A stretch of 64,000 nucleotides of DNA. Source: Gymnothorax reevesii (Eukaryota; Chordata; Actinopteri; Anguilliformes; Muraenidae). Every line of letters begins with the position of its first letter. The first letter of the stretch is position 1. Both the position numbers and the translations under genes were made by a program. The notes beneath the pieces are model-generated. The model searched no databases, was not told where the DNA came from, and was given only the letters and a program-made list of their open reading frames with translations. The stretch is from NCBI GenBank assembly GCA_029721435.1, contig CM056574.1, positions 71,157,501 through 71,221,500 on the forward strand, read 5' to 3'. Shown piece by piece: positions 47,701-58,545 of the stretch.

Positions 47701-48997
47701 GCTTCAAAAATGCGTTCTCGCAGCAGAATAAAAAGAAGAAGAAGAAGAAGAATAATAAAAAAAATCCCATCAAAAACAATAGGTTCCTGGCACCGGTCGG
47801 TGCTCGGGCCCTAATGATTAAAGCTGCAAGCAGCGTTGAAAGGGCCCTCGCACCCCTCGTGCACGTTGGGGTGGCAGCAAGATCTTGATGGGTGCAGGTG
47901 TCCATTCAGAGCCATTGGACTGCTGGACTGTATAAAATGTGGTTTCCTGAGGGGAGTGCAAAAATGTTCTGGAGGGCGCTTCAATACCATTTTGACATGC
48001 CTGTGTGCAAAATCTACAACAAGGTAATCGTATGCATGTTCAAGCATGTTTAGACCTTCAAAAGAGTAATTATTTTATAAATCTGATTGGGGGCGCTAGA
48101 GAGCCATTATGCCACATTTGGTGCCAATTGATGGATGAAATTGAAGAGAATAAGACAATAATAAATTGTGCTAGGTTTTGCAAGCTTTGGAGTATTCTCA
48201 GGCCTTCAAACGTGTGGTCGTGAAATTTGGAAAAACGCAGGAAATAGCTCATCCCTCACTTCCTGTTTGGCCAAAAAAATTAGCCATTGCCCGGAATGAC
48301 TAATGCAATGATCACACCAAATTTCATGAACATTCAAGCACTTTTATCTTACCATGGCCGTATCTAGAGGGCGCTGTGGAGCCATCTGGCCACTCCTGAT
48401 CTAATATTACCATCTATTTATACTTGGGAGGACAATTTTATTAAGCTTGGAAAGTTTCAGGGAAAACCCATGAAGTATGTGGGTGTAAACCCAACTTCCT
48501 GTTAAATGGCGGAACATCGAAATTCGCCGCAACGCTACGGATACAAAATTCAATGAATCCAGAAAAGCTTCGCAATTTAACATCAGCAACGTCTTTAGAT
48601 ACTAATAGCCTAATTTCAAGTTGATCGGATGACATCTCTAGGAGGAGTTCGTTAAAGTACGACACCTGTGAATGGCCAACAATCCAAAAAAGGTGCAATT
48701 TCAATTAAAAATGGCGGACTTCCTGTTGAGTCTAGGTCATGGCACCAAGAGACTTTTTTTTTGGTCTCGTCATATTCCACATCTCTATAAAAAGAGATGT
48801 GGAAAAAGAAATGCGTGAAAAAGGCGTAAAACCAACTTCCTGTTTCATGGCGGAACATCGAAATTTGCCGCAACGCCACGGATACAAAGTTCAATGAATC
48901 CAAAAAAGCTTCGCAATTTAACATCGACAAGGTCTTTAGATGTCATATGCGAAATTTTAAGTTGATAGGATAAAATCTCTAGGAGGAGTTCGTTAAA
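41757..48997 (+). repeat. Higher-order tandem array of a teleost interspersed repeat
   Basis: Units of about 3.55 kb are repeated head to tail: markers recur at an offset of 3552-3553 (for example 42033 and 45586, 42889 and 46441). Each unit contains several internal modules of about 917 bp, marked by GCGGAACATCGAAATTCGCC (42325, 43243, 44963, 45878, 46797, 48510, 48851). Unit junctions at about 44228 and 47813 join GGGCCCTAAT directly to TAAAGCTGCAAGC. The ends carry inverted AGGGCCCTCGC/GGTGCCAGGGCCCT words. Small frames in the array are repeat translations. The element class is unknown to me. Confidence 0.88.
44229..47813 (+). mobile_element. One full-length 3.6-kb unit of the array
   Basis: It runs from TTAAAGCTGCAAGCTGCGTT to GGTGCTCGGGCCCTAA. 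It starts with a 5' part carrying GTTGGGGTGGCAGCAAG, holds three full ~917-bp modules and part of a fourth, then an AAGAAG-rich tract and a CATCAAAAACAATAGGTTCC end. The copies on its left (41757-44228) and right (47817-48997) are truncated at their outer sides. Confidence 0.75.
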
Positions 48998-49510
48998 GGC
49001 TATTCCACAGGATCATCCCACAAACTGATATGCACACGCTTTTTTGTGTCGTGCGGACACAAGCTCATTTCAGATTTAGTTTCCCTCTTATCTTGCCCCT
49101 CTGTCACTGAATAATTTTTGAATTTTTCTTGGTAGTAGATTGTGTCTTAGTAGAAGGTAATCTTGTTCCGGCTGTAGAAAACACTCCACCCCGGATTTTC
49201 CAAGCTGCCACTCTGACTATTAAGCAAGAGAGGAATCCGGTGCCCGCGACAAGACGGAAATTAGAAAACTAGAAAAAAATGTCAAAGCTAACAACGAACG
49301 ACCAGCCACACTCCGGCACGAGTAACTAGAACGAGCAGCATGAACAAGCGGTTCAAAGAAAGTCACACAGCACTTACGTGATGACTCGAGAACAATTTCA
49401 ACAGAGAATGATATTGCGCTTGTCATATAAACTCCAATAATTCTACTTCTGTGCTCTTGGCATCGTATTTTCTGAAAATATTTGAATTTAATTCTGTAGT
49501 AAGCTGAAGG
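48998..49510. other. Unassigned stretch right of the array
   Basis: The array similarity stops at about 48997. A 109-codon minus frame here shows no family features. Confidence 0.3.
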
Positions 49511-49577
49511 ATGCCACCTAAAAAGAAGGCGGCAGTGTCTAGCGGGCAAAAATTACTGATATCCTTCATAAAGAAAG
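49511..49577 (+). other. Possible first exon of a hAT-type transposase
   Basis: An ATG opens 22 codons (MPPKKKAAVSSGQKLLISF, then IKK), ending AAAG|GTAATT, a plausible donor. A basic start followed by an ISFI-type motif resembles N termini of hAT transposases of the zf-TTF kind. No downstream transposase exon was recognised within the window. Confidence 0.28.
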
Positions 49578-51134
49578 GTAATTTCAACTCAAACTGAGGA
49601 GATGAGATTTGATTCTGTTGAGAGGTTGGCCAATCAATGATGATAAAGTTAACGCCCATATATTCCAAAAGAACAGTTGCCTCCTTCCACATTCCCCAGT
49701 GTTAGCCACTATGCGATAAATAAATGTATAAAATTACCAGCGGTTTCAATGCAAGTCTTCAGGGCACTCATTCGACTCACTATGTCCCCAAGAAAACCTG
49801 TGTCGAAACCTTGGTCATTGTATAAATTATTATGGCATTGTGGCTGCAAGTGTGCTAATGCATTCTTCACATCTACTCCATTATCAAGCATTAATTCATT
49901 CATTTGCGAGAACTAGGCAGTAAACTGGTGAATTTCTTGGCTTGCTTACCTGTTAATTTCATCAAAAATTACCATGCATTTTTGTAACAGAGGACATCCG
50001 AATCCTGTAGCTCGTGAGACGGCACATATTGAACTGGCCTAAGACTGCAACTGATGCAGTTTTACTTCTATGTTCACAGTTCAATATTCTCGTTTCGCAT
50101 TTTGAATGTTGTTTTTACCTTTGAAGACATTTGAATAGTGAAGTGCCATCCCTAAGTACCCGAGAGGCACTGGCAAACACAGCGTGAAATAACTCACTAT
50201 TCACAAAAGAATATAGTGATGTTGTACATCAAATAATAACTAAATGAATTACGACATATCAAACTCCGTACAGCTGTCTACTGTGTCTCAACCCTCTCGA
50301 CATATTGCAAGCTCTACCGCAACTAAAGTTCATGCAGAACACACGAGCGAGGCGTCAAATGAAAGCTAAGACTCCACAGATTCCAATGATGTAATGCAAA
50401 GCAATCTATGCCAAAGTATCAGAGAGAACGAGGCCAAAGAATAACAAAAACAGAAATTGGTTTTCCAAACTATCGTAGTAAAATTTATCTTACCTTCGCT
50501 GTTCGGCCGAGAAAAGATTATTTTTCTGTATAATACATACTTGATTTCCTGTGTTGCTTTCCAAAACTTTCCGGCTTTCTATGGTAGTCTTCAGGATCCA
50601 CGGGAAGCCTCACAATGTCCGTATGCATCAGGGGCTACTTCCCAAACACCGGCGTTCTGCTGATTATGATTGGCAGACAGTACTGTCAATCTCATTTTGG
50701 TGAGTGTACCCGTATTCTATTGGCTCTAACGATTACAACGAGTGGTAGATTGTCCAAATCAACTAGGGGCCGGTTCATACTCTACGCAAGGTACGCAAGC
50801 GTGAACACAAGGCAAGGCATCGAGCAACGCAAGGTAGCCATCTTGCATCCTTGCGTAGCAAAGTGTGTCGTCCAAATTTTTGTAACGCGACGCGTCGACG
50901 CGTGTATTTCCGTGAGATGCCAATTGGGGAGATAAAGCAAATAATTCACCATACGCTGTGTTCAACCCACCAAAAAGAAAAAGGAGGAGGTGGAGGAGAA
51001 GGAGAAGACTTTGCTGCCCCCTATTGAATGAGCAGTGTACTGCTTTTTAACGAGGCACAGCGCAGCAAGGGACGTGCGTTCAGGATTCTCTGTGAACGGA
51101 ATGGAACCGACCTGTGCTCGCATTCGCTTGCATC
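49578..51134. other. Unassigned stretch
   Basis: No gene recognised. GGGGCCGGTTCATACTCTAC at 50765 resembles a TIR-element end, with a nearby run of GCAAGG words (50780-50860), but no partner end was found. Confidence 0.3.
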
Positions 51135-51339
51135 AGGGGTGCTAATAATTGTGGCACACATGAATTGATGTGAAAGAATTATTTCTTAATGTGGGATTTT
51201 TTCCCACTGAATGGATGCACTTGAATTATTTTCCTCTTTTTTTCACTGTGGTCCTATATTATTTAGAAAAAAAACTGAATCTATTAGAAGCTAAAGAACA
51301 CATCTTCACCAGGGGTGCCAATAATTATGGAGGGCGCTG
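51135..51339. mobile_element. Tc1-like MITE or fragment
   Basis: CAGGGGTGCTAATAATTGTG (51135) and CCAGGGGTGCCAATAATTAT (51309) bracket a short A/T-rich core. The right end GGAGGGCGCTG is next to TA (51340-51341), as in fish Tc1 elements that end GCGCCCTCC. The left outer terminus is missing. Confidence 0.6.
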
Positions 51340-52559
51340 TATTTCAGTGAGCGGCGAATGCTTACGAATGTAACGAATTTTGGATTCAGGAATCAGGAAA
51401 GATCTAGGTGTCATTAGCAACATTTAGCAACGTTTAGCGTCATTCAGCAACATTCACGTAACTGCTTGCGAAAAGAGAGGAAATGGCTTTCTAGAATATG
51501 AAAATGAACTCTTTGCGTCCCTAAAAACTGTTTGCAAACTTTTGCGATCTTGATGAAACGAAATTGGGGATTCCGACAGTGAGCCGCAAAGCCTAAACTC
51601 AACGGGATCACTTTAAAAAAAACCCAGAAAAAGCATTATCCTGTCGGCACCAGAAAGATACACCCCCAGAACCCCAAAGTTTGACTATAGAGGCTTCGCC
51701 TGCTAGAGAGAGCTATTTTCCTGCGTTTGTGAAGTATGCCTGCTATCATTGCGCCTTTCTGTTTTGTTTGTCCAATAAAATTACCGGCCATTGGGCTGAT
51801 TTTGACCCAATTGCCCGCCTAGTCTGCGCCGTGTTTTCCGGTGTCTTGCTACAACACCGACTGGTGTAAGGAACGCATGCACGTGCATAATGGTTTTCAT
51901 GAAATTTCCGGTGTCTTGCTACAACATCCACTGGTGTAAGGAACGTATGCACGTGCATAATGGTTTTCATGAAACTTCATTTGAGGCTAAATCCCACATG
52001 CAGATACAAGGGATGTCGTGTGGTGACACATTAAAGACAAGTTCATGACAATATTCAAACCAAATGTTTGGTTATGACATGACACCACCTGTTTGAACTT
52101 GGAAATAATAAGACTTGCGAATATTAATAAGGAAATCATGTAAAATTTGTGTTGTGAAGCATTTTCATTTCTTTTGCTGTTCAGTGTATTATAGGAGGCT
52201 CCCTCATTTTGACCAGAAAAACATTTAACCCTATAATGCCCAGACGCAGACATCATTATTAGAAAACTATGACCCAGTCATATTTTTGAAGTACTGAGGG
52301 TAGTATTCAGATCCACTGTTCACCATTAGGTTCTGTGACAGCAAAATATACATTGCCGAACAGAACAATTTCTAATTCCAGGAGTATCATATCTGATACA
52401 GCCAAAAATCTGCACCCCTCCAGAACTCAACACTCGAAATCTCAAATTATTTATATGCTCTCTACTATCTATAGCAATCCCCTAACATGTATAAGAATAA
52501 GTTTTTGTGTAATATTTACCTTGGAATGCAGAACTTCACTACCAAAGTGAACTACTGCG
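51340..52559. other. Unassigned stretch with one 70-bp tandem duplication
   Basis: A unit starting TTCCGGTGTCTTGCTACAAC is duplicated at 51836 and 51906 (period 70), with only a few differences. Otherwise no gene, TIR or shared repeat was seen. Confidence 0.5.
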
Positions 52560-53190
52560 TTTTGGCTCCAGCCAAATTCATGTAATCAGTTTATTCCTCA
52601 TGTGTCTCTCCCTGATCATTGTTACCATTGATTGCACCTGTTCTCCCTGGTCATGTGTTTACCCCGGATGTGTATATAAGATGTCTGTTTGGTTCACACT
52701 CTTGTCAGATCGTTCTCCCTAGTTTTCTTGTGCCACGTTTCTCGCCTTGATTTCTCAGTGTTTATCTTTCTGACTGGATTGCCCGGCTTTTGATTTTTGC
52801 CTTTTTGATTTTTGATTACTGTTGCATCTGAGTGGTTTGACCATTTTTCTGCCCGACTACGAGATCTCTGTTTGCTGCCCTGGTAACGATTCGGATTACG
52901 TCCTGTGGATTCTGGTTTGTCTCTCTGATAGTACTATTCCTGTGTACCAGACCCATTTCTGTCCGACTACGATTACTGTGATTGCTGTCCTGGTTTTTGA
53001 TACCATTTTTGCCCAACTGGATTTCGACTTTTGGATTGTGGACTTTGTACTGTTTTTCGCCCTGCGGGGGTCACCCCCCTTTACCAATAAAACAAGCTCT
53101 ACTGCATTTCCTGGTTCTCTTATCTGGTTCCTGATCGCAGCTCAACAGATTGCTCTATTACTCAGACTTACCGGGAATCAAGGGAGCGCT
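52560..53190 (+). mobile_element. Probable solo LTR
   Basis: It has a TATA-like GTGTATATAAG at 52669, pyrimidine-rich sequence after it, repeated GACTACGA/GGATT words and AATAAAA at 53087, in the order expected of promoter and polyA signal in an LTR. The reverse complement of 2280-2700 is a diverged copy. The exact TG...CA ends and a target duplication were not established, and no internal coding flanks it. Confidence 0.55.
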
Positions 53191-54653
53191 GGGGAATAAT
53201 AAGGGGGCACAGCGCCCCTGCTACCCTGTCTAGAAAACCACTGTCACCCCTGGCATCAAGTTTGGTTACGTACAAAATAGTTGGCAAATACTCAACAGCT
53301 GCTTTAGGTTTTGTTTTATGCTTACCTATTGGAAATAAGGGTGTCAATCTTAATCCCACTAAAAATACCCAGATATGTTTACTGGTTTTCAATTTATCCT
53401 GATGAGATGGCACCTGCCCGCTTTCACGTCAAAATCCAAACTGTTACATTTGCAACTCAAGCCTCACTGGCTTTCCTGGCAGGAATCCCCATTGATGTCA
53501 CTATCCACGCTCAGGAGAAGAAAAGCCATTTTGCAATTTTTAACAGGCTGGAGGCACCATTGTTATCGCCACTGAAACAGGAATGGATTTTTCGATCGTG
53601 TCAAGGTTTGTTACTTTCAAAACACAGTTATGTTCAACTAATTTAAAAAAACGCTTTCGTGTTGAAGATCAAAGGTGATTCCTATGATGTATTTGCTGTA
53701 TTTTGCCATTAAAATGCAGTTTGAAGGGAAAGCAGTTCAAATTCGGATTTCAGATTCAAAATTTCTTGATTTTGTCAATGTCACATTTGGCTTCTTGGTT
53801 GTTGTGCACCTTGTTGATTCTGGAAGATCCTCTTCATGTCTAATCATAGTTTGGATCATGACAGAGTATTGTTTCTTCAAGCAGCTAAGAAAATGACTTC
53901 AGTTATTAGCACAGTCAGGCTTTTAGTGAAAAAACAGGGACAGGTGAATTCCACGAAAATGCAGTTGTCTGATATTTCCCAATGTGTTACTAATTGTGTC
54001 ATAATTTATCAAGTATTATGTTTGGACCCTGTCTGTGTTGGGTTGTGTGTTTGTTAACATTATTTGATACTGTTTAATTTAAAAAAAAAATAAAAATAAA
54101 CTTTTTAAATCTGTTTTTGTGTCAATGTTACATGCACAACGCAGTGAAGAAAGATGCCTTTTTTTTTTTTACTCAGTAAGTTATCTTTCTGTCACCAACA
54201 CTGGAAGCCTCCAAGGCCAGCATTTGTAAAAATGTACAGAGTTCACTGAAATAGACACTTTCTAAATTTTAGCACCAAGTTACACTTTGGTCCCCTCTTC
54301 TTATCGAATGACCCATCTGCACAAAGGTGTAAAGCCCCACAGAACAATACCAAGGACGGACATTGCAGAGGGCTAAAGGTTTCACGTGTTCTTCTTGGCT
54401 AACATCAATTCGAACAACTTCCTGGCTGGTGTGAATCACAATATAATGGATATTTTTCTCCGTCCAAAGAAGGGACATAAATACACAACGGTTACAATTA
54501 ATCTGACTCCATAAAACAGTTAGAATACCAAATTTAGTTATATCCTCGTTAAATATCTGACTCCAAATTAGAATTACAATTTATAGTTTGGGGAAAGCAT
54601 ATGTGGATCTCGAGGCACTTAGGCCATCAGAGACTCGTCTGCGAAAACCATTA
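53191..54653. other. Unassigned stretch
   Basis: Several frames of 60-110 codons overlap on the plus strand around 53311-54057 without recognisable motifs. A-rich tracts lie near 54080 and 54160. Confidence 0.3.
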
Positions 54654-55088
54654 TCACTCAGCAATGCGCCCAGATGTTATTTCGGTGACAGCACTAGAGG
54701 TGGTGAAAATTACCATGATCGCAGCATCTGGGCATAAGCAAAGTAGCACTGAGCATGAACACACCACGAACCCAGGTTGATGTACACCAAAGGGCCCCTT
54801 AAGGGGATCGCCCGGGTACCAACTTAAGCCCAGGCGTACCTTTAAGGGCCAAATCCCCAGGACCTGTAATACATCAACCCTTAAAAGGTAGAACGTAACC
54901 TGCAAATCCGACTTGGAACATATCACAACCTCCACATCATCGGTAAGGACTCGCCCCATAAATACCAGTTGTAACAAGGCTAGAAAGAATGTAGAAGTGT
55001 TAAGAGTCATGGAGACCACGCAAGCTGTAAGAAATAACAATAATTTAATCACCAGGTAGGCACAAACTTGGATCAAACAAATCAACAT
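54654..55088 (-). other. Unrecognised 144-codon open frame
   Basis: It opens with a hydrophobic segment (residues about 8-28) and has a Gly/Pro patch (WYPGDPLKGPFGVHQPGF), but no domain I can name. It lies in repeat-poor sequence next to a GC-richer stretch (55130-55280). No splice partner is evident. It may be a chance frame. Confidence 0.15.
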
Positions 55089-56004
55089 TAAGCCAATTTA
55101 AAAGGAGAGCATAAATTCATACCTGGAAAAGATGGTGGCCACGCAGAGCGAGGCCGCACCACGTGGCCGGGAAGAACTCAGATGCCATTCCTCTCCGCCC
55201 ACCGAAATCTGCTGCTTACGCACAGACCCAGGCGGGCGGGGGGGAGGTGGAATGCGATTCTCCCTCACTCCCCTTTCGCGCGTTAGATCTTGAAAAAGAA
55301 GAGCCCCCTCCGGTTAGAATCTCTTGCCTTTAAGCACTCAAAGCCACGCCTCCGATCAAGGTGGGCTTTCCCCCATTGAGATGTCGGCATAGAGAGGAGA
55401 ATAGGGTAATTGCCCGTGTAAACTCTAACCAATTTTTCAGGAGCTTCCCACCAAGAGAGTGAAACATAATTTCAAGGGAAATGAAACACGCTCCACTCAA
55501 CTCATTGGATTCCCGCGAGAATAAAAAGACCAAACATGAATAGGAATATGTGCTAATATGATGCATTTGTCATGGAAAAACCTTAAAATGGAGTATTATA
55601 GTCTATTGTGTTATAAATATATCAGTGATTTCTTCACAGGATATTGAATATAAACACATTATTAATTTCACAGAGATGTATATTGTGTTAAACAGATTAA
55701 TGCAACTGGACTTTAACTCCAGTGGGGATAGTGATCTGACTTTTACAGGAGACATGAGACCCGCAGAGCATTGTGGCTCCGGCCCCCTGCTGTGCAGAAA
55801 CAGAGATGCTACCCCCACAGCCAGGCTGCAGGGTCTTAAAAGTTTTACTGCTGGCTCTGGTTTGAGCTATATCAACCAAACATTTAGATTTTACACACGT
55901 AATGTGCATGTGTTCCAACAATATTATTTTTGACATTTTACATATCTGTTGTGAGCTAAATCAACCAAACATTCGGGTTCAACAAAGGGATAAGGTCAAT
56001 CTCA
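55089..56004. other. Unassigned stretch with GC-rich part
   Basis: 55130-55280 is GC-rich with a G-run near 55236 and several CpGs, unlike its neighbours. No promoter motif or exon could be tied to it. The rest is AT-rich. Confidence 0.3.
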
Positions 56005-56870
56005 TTTACAGGTGACGCCTTGTCACCCATTTTGTTCATGATTTTCAAGGACAATGCATCAAGGTACAGCCGAGCCTTGGTGTGTGTCTGGTTCAGTGGC
56101 CTCAGGGTTGCACCTCCGCAATCTCCGCAGATAATGTGGTCTAGCTGGCTTCATCGCGCTGTGACTTACAGTGTGCAGTGGAGTGGTTCTCAACTTAGTG
56201 TGAAGTGGTCAAAATGCGGTTCAGCACTTCCAAATCTGAGGCTATGGTTCTCTGCCAGAAAAGGATGATTGTCTACTTCGAGTGGCGAGTTGTTACCCCA
56301 AGAGAAGGAGTTTAAGTATTTCCGAGACTTGTTCACGAGTAAGGACAGGATGGAGCGGGAGAGAGAGGTTAATCGACACAGCATTTTCAGTAAATTGGGT
56401 GTTGTACCAGTCTGTCACGGTGAAGAAGGAGCTGAGCTGAAAGGCGAAGCATGAGCTCTGGGTAGTGACCAAAAGCAAAGTCGCAAAAACAGGTGATGGA
56501 AATAGGTTTTCTCCAAAGGGTGGCTGGGCTCACCCTTTGGGATAAGGTCAGGAGCTCAGATATCCGGGAGAGCCTCAGAGTAGAACCACTGCTCCTCCGC
56601 TTTGAGAGGAGACAGTTGAGGAGGTTTGAGCATTTGGTCCGGATGCCTCCAGGACACCTCTCTTGAGCGGTTTTCCGGGCATGTCCGACTCGGAAGAGGC
56701 AGGCCTAGGGCATGCTGGAGATTATATCTTCCCAGGTGCCATGGGAATGGCTTGGGGTTCCCCAGAGGGGGGTGGAGGAAGTGGCTGAGGAGGGGGAATC
56801 TGGGCCTCTCTGCTTACTCTGCTATTCTCATGACCTGGGCCAGATAAGCAGCATGAAAAGGATGGATGGG
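56005..56870 (+). mobile_element. RTE-clade LINE 3' fragment (Rex3-like)
   Basis: It starts within the RT near a GDALSPILF-type motif, continues with VQWSGSQLSVKWSK and EKEFKYFRDLFTS, and later LVRMPPGH-like and TWAR-like remnants typical of the Rex3/RTE C-terminal part. It ends in a GGATGGATGGGAT tail. Many stops and indels break the frame, and it is strongly 5'-truncated. The Rex3 name is from recognition, not alignment. Confidence 0.75.
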
Positions 56871-58081
56871 ATAGATTAGTCATTACATCTTTACAAATGT
56901 GTTCTCGAAGATTTTACAAAAGAGAAAATTGTTGAGATCTCCATCGTGCACATAACCTATATAAACTAGCAGAACTGCTGTGTTTGAAACATCAGGGGTT
57001 TTGCCTAACTGCAGGACAAAATATTTTGATTAACGGGTCCTGTCCAAAACCAAAGACTCAGAGCTGCCATGCCTTAGCAACAAGATGGCATTGATGGACA
57101 GCGGGAATTGACTGCCCTTGGCCGCAGCAGCTGGACCCAAAAGCTCATGGCATCAGTACAACTGAAAGCTTCCCCAAATTTTCACCCATTCTAAATCTAA
57201 ATGAAGCTTTAGATTTTGAGATGACAGAAGACATTTTTATTTCCGTTTTCAGTTTTAATTTGCACAACTTCAACCTAGTTCTTTATTTCATCTGTTTTAC
57301 TTTTAAAATAATCCTCAAGTTTATCCTTGAAATTCACGCGCTTAGTCTCCAAATACATGCACATTTTTGATGGCTTCATTGATTCATTACGATGTTAATA
57401 TTCAGTCAATGATAACGATAGGTTTCCGGGGGCAATCATCTTTTGATATGAAGCCAAATTGTATGTATGCAGGCACATACCTGCTTTTGAAAGGGTTGTT
57501 TTTAAACAGTTTAGTCGTAATGTTCCTCTGCATCATTTCTGGAGGCTACCATTGTTTTACTGAAATAATGGTCCAGATGTTTTTGCACGGAGCAGGTCAT
57601 AACTAATGCAAAAGCTGACAAAATTAAGACATTCGCAGGCTAAGGGAAGCAGAAACATTGGTCTCGAAGAAAGAGTAATCGTCATGACAACATTAATTAT
57701 TAAATGCAACTTTGGCCATCTGGTTGGTAACATAGTCGTTCCCAAAGGTAAACTTATAGAGGCGCAAAGATGCAATTTTTAATCATCTGATGTAATAAAT
57801 ATAGATTTACATTTATTTTATGGAAATGGACTGGCAGCCCTCCAGCCACTCCTCTATGGCACAGTGCTGGCCCTTTGTTTGAGAACCGTTCCAAAAAACT
57901 GTTGTAGAACACCAACTGTAAGAAAAAATGTAAAAAAAAAAAAGAAAATCAAATCTTCGAGAGGGATGAGACACACCCTGTCAGTCTTCACCTGGGTCAA
58001 CAGCTCACTTCCTCCAATCACAAAGTGCTGCTTCGAAGAAAAAATGAGCAGATCCTTCACTCAGAAGTATGAAATACCAAC
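56871..58081. other. TBRG1 intron next to the exon donor
   Basis: No gene or repeat was recognised. A-rich tract near 57930. The region borders the TBRG1 donor at 58080-58081. Confidence 0.35.
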
Positions 58082-58221
58082 CTCTCCCAGGCTGTACACG
58101 GTCAGACCGCCCAGGACTATGGGGAAGACAGGACGTCCTGAGCAATCCAGAGGGATGGGTTGCACCAGCCGGCGCAGCCCACCCTCTATCACCTTCCTCT
58201 TCTTTGAAATCTTCTTCAGCG
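58082..58221 (-). CDS. tbrg1: TBRG1 exon, basic stretch and start of FYRN domain
   Basis: This 140-nt exon codes 46 whole residues after two bases that complete a split codon. It has a lysine/arginine-rich start (LKKISKKRKVIEGGLRRLVQ), then a PIPLDCSG strip and RPVFPIVLGGLTVYSLGE, the lead-in to FYRN in TBRG1. On the minus strand the acceptor is CTGCCCCCTCCAG before CGCTGAAG and the donor is GAGAG|GTTGGT. It ends in phase 0, matching the phase-0 start (IITDR) of the exon at 16212-16358. Plus-strand frames over this exon are antisense read-through. Earlier coding exons were not found between 58222 and 64000. Confidence 0.9.
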
Positions 58222-58479
58222 CTGGAGGGGGCAGAGATAGACTGGCTTTACTATTCTACTACAGGTCCAACTCCTCCCTCCCACAACTTACTCTCACTAC
58301 CAGTCATAACTCATGCAAGCCATAACAGGTCTTGTGCTTTGCTATACAGTTATACTCATACATTACACATCTTAAACTTTACTGCAGTCATAACCAAAAT
58401 ACATCTTACACTTTTCAACAAACAGTCATCCACACCCATTACACTTCTTACTCACCCACTGCATATGTTCCAATTCCAT

Positions 58480-58545
58480 CACACACACACACAGACACAC
58501 ACACACACACATACACAGACACAGACACACACACGCGAGCACAAA
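58480..58545. repeat. CA microsatellite
   Basis: A run of CACA interrupted by CAGACA and CATACA words. Confidence 0.95.

Noticed and set aside
42033..48930. Repeated frames such as MSMLNCEAFLDS... as duplicated genes
   Set aside because: They lie in the higher-order array, overlap on both strands, and repeat only because the DNA does.
53311..53646. A 111-codon plus-strand frame as a gene
   Set aside because: It overlaps another frame of similar quality and has no motif, splice support or repeat-independent evidence.
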